A stretch of 64,000 nucleotides of DNA, taken from Filimonas lacunae. Lineage in GTDB: Bacteria > Bacteroidota > Bacteroidia > Chitinophagales > Chitinophagaceae. The number at the start of each line of letters is the position of its first letter. Within the stretch, counting starts at the first letter, position 1. Location of the stretch: assembly GCF_002355595.1 (NCBI RefSeq), contig NZ_AP017422.1, forward strand, positions 3,658,001 through 3,722,000, given 5' to 3'. Shown here piece by piece: positions 60,726 through 64,000 of the stretch. A model generated the notes under the pieces. That model had not been told where the DNA came from, made no database searches, and was given only the letters and a program-made list of their open reading frames with translations. The translations under genes and the position numbers were made by a program.

Positions 60726-61799
60726 ATGCAACGTTCACGCCGTGTACTTACCTATCAACAGAAAAGCCTGGTGGCGGAGTGTGTATTCCTGCTGGTGATT
60801 GGGGTGTTAAGTCCGTTTGCAGTAGGATGGCAGATCTACCCTCAACTGTCATTTATCCTCAGCCTGGTACTGCTTAATATTTTCCAGTTGCCCGCTATTG
60901 TGTTGTTTTACCGGGTATACCTCCCCTACACTATTGGTAAGGGCCGGTACTGGCTGGGGGTGGGATTGTTTCCGTTGTATATACTGGTGTATGAACTGGG
61001 TTCGCGGCTCAGCAGTATCCTGTTGATTCACGTGCCGTTGATCCCGCAGGGTTATCGCCAGCGGCTGGCCAGTGCGCACCCGGAGAACCTGACGCAGGGG
61101 TATTTTAACCAGTCGCTCGGTTACACCTGTTTAGTGCTGCTGGCAGCTTCTTCGTTGTATGTGGTAAAGCTGTTGTTTAAAAACCAGCACCACCTGCACA
61201 CCGTAGCCACGCAGAAGCTGCAACTGGAACTGGGCCAGTTGAAAAATCAGGTACAGCCACATTTCTTCTTTAACACGCTCAACAATATCTACAGCCTTAG
61301 CGTACAGCAATCACCCGATGCGCCCCGGATGATAGAGGGCTTATCGGCTATTATGCGGTATGTGCTGTATGAGTGTAGCCACGATACCGTACCGCTGGAA
61401 CAGGAGGTGGCATTTATTAAAAACTATATCCACCTCGAAAACCTACGGCATAGCGCCACGGATGTAATTGATTTCAGTATCCAGGGCACTATCAGCGGCA
61501 CCGTTATTGAACCGCTGTTGTTGATGCCTTTGATTGAAAACACATTTAAGCATGCGCTGCATCAGCACGCAGCAGAAAAATGGGTGAAGCTGGTATTGTC
61601 GGTAGATGAGAAGGAACTGATCTTCCAAACCTGTAACCCGCAAAACCAACCGCACATGCAAACAGCAAACCCCTACGGGGGCATTGGCCTGGCCAATGTG
61701 CGCAAACGCCTGGCATTGCTGTACCCTGGCCGGCACGACCTGGTTATTCACGACGAACCGGAGACCTTTACTGTAACCTTAGTAATTAGCTTTACATGA
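60726..61799 (+). CDS. LytS-type sensor histidine kinase (2)
   Basis: A 357-residue membrane kinase from the ATG at 60726; an earlier TTG adds five codons and is less likely. Four hydrophobic helices (about 15-40, 48-70, 78-100, 135-155), then coiled coil and His_kinase domain with QVQPHFFFNTLNNIYSL (His near 178) and the ATP-binding LMPLIENTFKHAL and GGIGLANVRKRLALLYPG. No separate sensing domain is visible outside the four helices. It overlaps the LytTR regulator gene by ATGA and is its partner. Divergent from the S41 peptidase gene, a possible target. Confidence 0.88.
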   Translation: MQRSRRVLTYQQKSLVAECVFLLVIGVLSPFAVGWQIYPQLSFILSLVLLNIFQLPAIVLFYRVYLPYTIGKGRYWLGVGLFPLYILVYELGSRLSSILLIHVPLIPQGYRQRLASAHPENLTQGYFNQSLGYTCLVLLAASSLYVVKLLFKNQHHLHTVATQKLQLELGQLKNQVQPHFFFNTLNNIYSLSVQQSPDAPRMIEGLSAIMRYVLYECSHDTVPLEQEVAFIKNYIHLENLRHSATDVIDFSIQGTISGTVIEPLLLMPLIENTFKHALHQHAAEKWVKLVLSVDEKELIFQTCNPQNQPHMQTANPYGGIGLANVRKRLALLYPGRHDLVIHDEPETFTVTLVISFT

Positions 61800-62479
61800 C
61801 CCATTGTATTGTAGTAGATGACGAACCCCTGGCCAGGCAACTGATTGTTTCTTATATTGACCAGCTGCCTAACCTGCATTGCCTGGGCAGCTACGCGAAC
61901 GCACTGGACGCGCTGGCAGCACTGAACAGCCACCCGGTAGAAGTACTATTTCTGGACATAGACATGCCCGGCATCAGCGGAATGAGCTTTATACGCAGCA
62001 TCAAACACATACCTAAAGTAGTGTTTATTACCGCACATGCGGAATTTGCTGTAGAGGCCTTTGAACTGGAAGCTGCGGATTACCTGGTAAAACCCGTATC
62101 GTTTGACCGCTTTTTAAAATCGGTGCAGAAGATAACCCAACCCACCCGGCCCGAAGCATCCGACACTCCCCCGGCATCACATATCTTTATTAAGGTAGAT
62201 AAGCGCCTGGTAAAAGTGGACTTTGCAGAGATTCGCTATATAGAAGCCATGGGTGATTACCTGAAAATACATATAGCCGGCGCTACTATGGTGAGTTATA
62301 TGACCATTGGCAAGATGGAAGCACTGCTGCCCGCGAACAGGTTTATACGAATACACAGGAGCACTATTATTCATGCAGATTTTATACAGTATGTAGAAGG
62401 GAATTATGTGGCAGTAGCCGGTGCACAGCTGGCTATTGGATTAACGTATAAGGAAGGGATGTTAAAAAGGTTGGGGTGA
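61796..62479 (+). CDS. LytTR-family response regulator (2)
   Basis: A 227-residue response regulator coupled to the preceding kinase (start overlaps its stop). Receiver about 1-118: CIVVDDEPLARQLIVSYIDQ, phospho-Asp in VLFLDIDMPGISG (about residue 54), VFITAHAEFAVEAFELEAAD and YLVKPVSFDRF. LytTR domain about 130-227: VDFAEIRYIEAMGDYLKIHI, RFIRIHRSTIIHADFIQYVE. Complete. It probably regulates a nearby gene such as the S41 peptidase; no LytTR binding repeat could be fixed by eye. Confidence 0.9.
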   Translation: MTHCIVVDDEPLARQLIVSYIDQLPNLHCLGSYANALDALAALNSHPVEVLFLDIDMPGISGMSFIRSIKHIPKVVFITAHAEFAVEAFELEAADYLVKPVSFDRFLKSVQKITQPTRPEASDTPPASHIFIKVDKRLVKVDFAEIRYIEAMGDYLKIHIAGATMVSYMTIGKMEALLPANRFIRIHRSTIIHADFIQYVEGNYVAVAGAQLAIGLTYKEGMLKRLG

Positions 62480-62533
62480 AAGACTCAGGAACAAGGATTA
62501 TGGTTAAGGAGAGAAAACAGAGAAAGCTATTAT

Positions 62534-62577
62534 GACACATCTATTTTTACACCGCTTACGGGAGTGTTTTCTCCTAC
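62534..62577 (-). pseudogene. 44-base fragment homologous to the 510-aa protein gene
   Basis: 38 of 44 bases match 58269-58312 inside the gene at 56915-58447, same strand. The fragment reads VGENTPVSGVKIDVS, against VGESTPVSGVKVDVS in the gene. The neighbouring bases do not match, and no start or longer frame exists, so it is a relic of a second copy rather than a gene. Confidence 0.55.
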
Positions 62578-62730
62578 ATTTCTCCGCCTGATTTCTTTTT
62601 TGCACGATCATTTTTTTAGCCCAAAAATGATATTATCCTAATAGAATAAAGTATGTTTACAAAATCTGTAAGAGACATGTAAAAGTTCTTCAAAAGGTAT
62701 CTTAACATGTTTTTTTAAGGGTTTAGGGTT

Positions 62731-62762
62731 GGCTCAAAGTTTCTACTTTGAGCCTTTTGTTT
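62731..62762 (+). terminator. Terminator downstream of the LytS/LytTR pair
   Basis: GGCTCAAAGT (62731-62740) and ACTTTGAGCC (62745-62754) form a perfect 10-bp stem with a TTCT loop, followed by TTTTGTTT. Confidence 0.8.
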
Positions 62763-62930
62763 ATAAGCATTTCAGACTACAAACACTTTCAAATATTCAT
62801 TAAACAAGTTGTTTTTATATATGTTTTACTTATTAATTTAAGTAAAACATTAAGCACATGAAAGATCACCTTACATCAGGCTTATTTCAACAGGCTAAAG
62901 ATGGAAATACTATAGTATAACAGCTAAAAC

Positions 62931-62968
62931 AAACAGGGCGTCTCATTCATAAATGAGACGCCCTGTTT
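62931..62968. terminator. Strong bidirectional terminator
   Basis: A perfect 17-bp stem, AAACAGGGCGTCTCATT (62931-62947) with AATGAGACGCCCTGTTT (62952-62968), loop CATA. Lies 20 bases after the cytochrome gene stop on the minus strand and probably ends that transcript. Confidence 0.88.
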
Positions 62969-62988
62969 ATTATGTAAAGAATGCCATT

Positions 62989-63654
62989 TTATTTAACATC
63001 CGCTGCCGGCGCTACCGCCCCCTTATCTATCCATAACTTGAATGTATTATAAAAATCATCATAGCTCATAGGCGGCAAGCTGCGGCCATCGCCAGGCGCC
63101 CAGGCCCATTTTACCAGGTCGGTTTTCATATGGGCTACCAGGTCTTTCAGCGTTTTGCCGTCGTTCATTTGCCTGTTTTTAATCTGCAGGGCCAGTTCGC
63201 GTGCAGTTTTGCCCTGGAATACCATTTTCATATGCGAAGGAGGTAAATGCCAGTTGGGCACGCCCGGCGGCATGTTTAAGCCGGGCGTATTAGTGCTTTG
63301 GTGGCAGTTGGTACACTTCATAGCATACAAGCCCTTGCCTTCGGGGCCGCGTTGCACACCTTGTGTATGCAAATGACTGTCATCGCCCTGCAAAGGCACA
63401 TCGCCCGTGGGATGGCAGTTCATACACCGTGGAGACATAAACACCTTGTATACTTTCAGGAAGGCCTGTTGCGACAGCACGCTGTCGCTTTCCACAACAG
63501 CTACGGCAGTGGTAGCAGCCCTGGCCTTTTTGCGCGCGCCTTTGCCCCCATCTTCCCTAAAAGAAAATATCAGCACTGCAAAGCCCGCAATTATCAGCAT
63601 GGACAACAGCGTAATGCGTTTGGGTTTTGCCCATGACAAAAAACGGTTAGTCAT
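62989..63654 (-). CDS. Exported diheme c-type cytochrome
   Basis: A 221-residue protein; the ATG at 63654 is preferred (MTNRFLSWAKPKRITLLSML), an upstream ATG adds three codons. One N-terminal membrane helix or signal anchor (about 16-36), a basic Lys/Arg/Ala linker, then two heme-binding CxxCH motifs: CMNCHPTG and CTNCHQS, with axial Met candidates downstream (LNMPPGVP, SHMKMVFQ). It follows the molybdopterin oxidoreductase subunit gene by 50 bases on the same strand, and cytochromes are the known electron acceptors of isoquinoline 1-oxidoreductase-type dehydrogenases. So it is probably the third subunit, taking electrons to the respiratory chain. Confidence 0.82.
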   Translation of the reverse strand: MTNRFLSWAKPKRITLLSMLIIAGFAVLIFSFREDGGKGARKKARAATTAVAVVESDSVLSQQAFLKVYKVFMSPRCMNCHPTGDVPLQGDDSHLHTQGVQRGPEGKGLYAMKCTNCHQSTNTPGLNMPPGVPNWHLPPSHMKMVFQGKTARELALQIKNRQMNDGKTLKDLVAHMKTDLVKWAWAPGDGRSLPPMSYDDFYNTFKLWIDKGAVAPAADVK

Positions 63655-63704
63655 AACTATCATTCATTTTTCGTGATCGTTTGTAATTCTATCTGTTACA
63701 CTAT

Positions 63705-64000
63705 CTAAGCTTTCACCAGGTCGGATGGCTGCAAAGGCAATTGCCTTACGCGCTTACCGGTGGCGGCAAAAATGGCATTGGCTATGGCTGGTGCCACCGG
63801 TGGCACACCAGGCTCGCCGGCACCGCCCATTTGCTCGTTGCTATCTACAATATGCACTTCTATGGCCGGCGCTTCGTTCATACGCACCATTTTATAGTCG
63901 TGAAAATTGCGTTGTTTTACCCGGCCCTTTTCTAACGAAATTTCGCCGTATAAAAAAGCAGTGAGGGCGAAAATGACACAGCCTTCCATTTGCGACTTCA
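63705..64000 (-). CDS. Xanthine dehydrogenase-family molybdopterin-binding subunit, C-terminal part (partial)
   Basis: The C-terminal 98 codons of a large subunit; the gene runs past the window edge. The signature NEQMGGAGEPGVPPVAPAIA contains the GAGEPG loop whose Glu is the active-site base in the xanthine oxidase family, and ANAIFAATGKRVRQLPLQPS is the usual end of the isoquinoline 1-oxidoreductase beta subunit. It oxidises an N-heterocycle or aldehyde at a molybdenum cofactor; the substrate cannot be told from the tail. The cytochrome gene follows in the same operon. Confidence 0.85.
   Translation of the reverse strand, partial: KSQMEGCVIFALTAFLYGEISLEKGRVKQRNFHDYKMVRMNEAPAIEVHIVDSNEQMGGAGEPGVPPVAPAIANAIFAATGKRVRQLPLQPSDLVKA

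Larger units (their letters stand above)
62578..62988. other. Intergenic region with two terminators and a 20-codon frame
   Basis: Between the LytTR gene and the cytochrome gene there are two hairpin terminators (62731 and 62931). Between them a frame of 20 codons (62858-62920, MKDHLTSGLFQQAKDGNTIV) ends 10 bases before the second one. It could be a small peptide gene or the stump of a longer gene; no ribosome site stands out. The rest is AT-rich and empty. Confidence 0.3.

Overview
The window is a chromosomal segment of a Bacteroidota bacterium, most likely a Chitinophagaceae relative. This rests on the SusC/SusD pair, a hybrid two-component sensor, TonB receptors, two secreted enzymes with type IX secretion C-terminal signals, many SPII lipoproteins, LytS/LytTR pairs, TAnnTTTG-like promoter boxes and weak Shine-Dalgarno sites. 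No tRNA, rRNA, CRISPR array, transposase or integrase was seen.

Bases 1-14,200 hold mixed genes: the end of a surface lipoprotein, two unknown proteins, a TonB receptor divergent from a LytS/LytTR pair, a tandem DUF4394 lipoprotein, a GH39-type glycosidase and an MscS channel. A roughly 600-base mosaic of short direct and inverted repeats follows.

Bases 14,200-39,630, all on the minus strand, form a large polysaccharide utilisation locus. In transcription order: heparinase II/III-type lyase, GH88 unsaturated glucuronyl hydrolase, FucP-type sugar/H+ symporter, hybrid two-component sensor-regulator; then SusC, SusD, GH28-like, GH97; then a 1,443-residue multidomain lyase-like protein and an alginate-lyase-fold protein with ricin-type lectin and T9SS signal; last a DUF4440-like secreted protein. 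Lyases plus GH88 point to a uronic-acid polysaccharide: lyases cut outside, SusCD imports, GH88 removes the unsaturated uronate, the MFS protein takes up sugars and the hybrid sensor switches the locus on. The exact glycan cannot be read from sequence.

Bases about 39,780-50,640 are visibly AT-rich compared with the flanks and look like an acquired defence island. It holds an OLD-type AAA/TOPRIM nuclease, a five-gene unit (unknown protein, 7-TM protein, histidine kinase, LuxR-type regulator, unknown protein), a divergent four-gene operon (TIR, TIR-like MTH538/ThsB-type, caspase-like peptidase, Cas2/SinR-like small protein) closed by a strong terminator, a convergent secreted trypsin-like protease, and a solitary HsdR-N-type nuclease. 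TIR plus caspase is the architecture of type IV Thoeris; the second TIR and the Cas2-like protein make this the most interesting part of the window.

Bases 50,640-64,000 return to ordinary content: class C beta-lactamase-like hydrolase, two secreted/lipoprotein unknowns, an SDR oxidoreductase, a Crp/Fnr regulator and an AhpD-like protein (the first and last of these three share a conserved TTGAA-N4-TTCAA promoter element), a large unknown exported protein, an S41 peptidase, a second LytS/LytTR pair, a diheme cytochrome and the end of a molybdopterin-binding oxidoreductase subunit that runs off the window.
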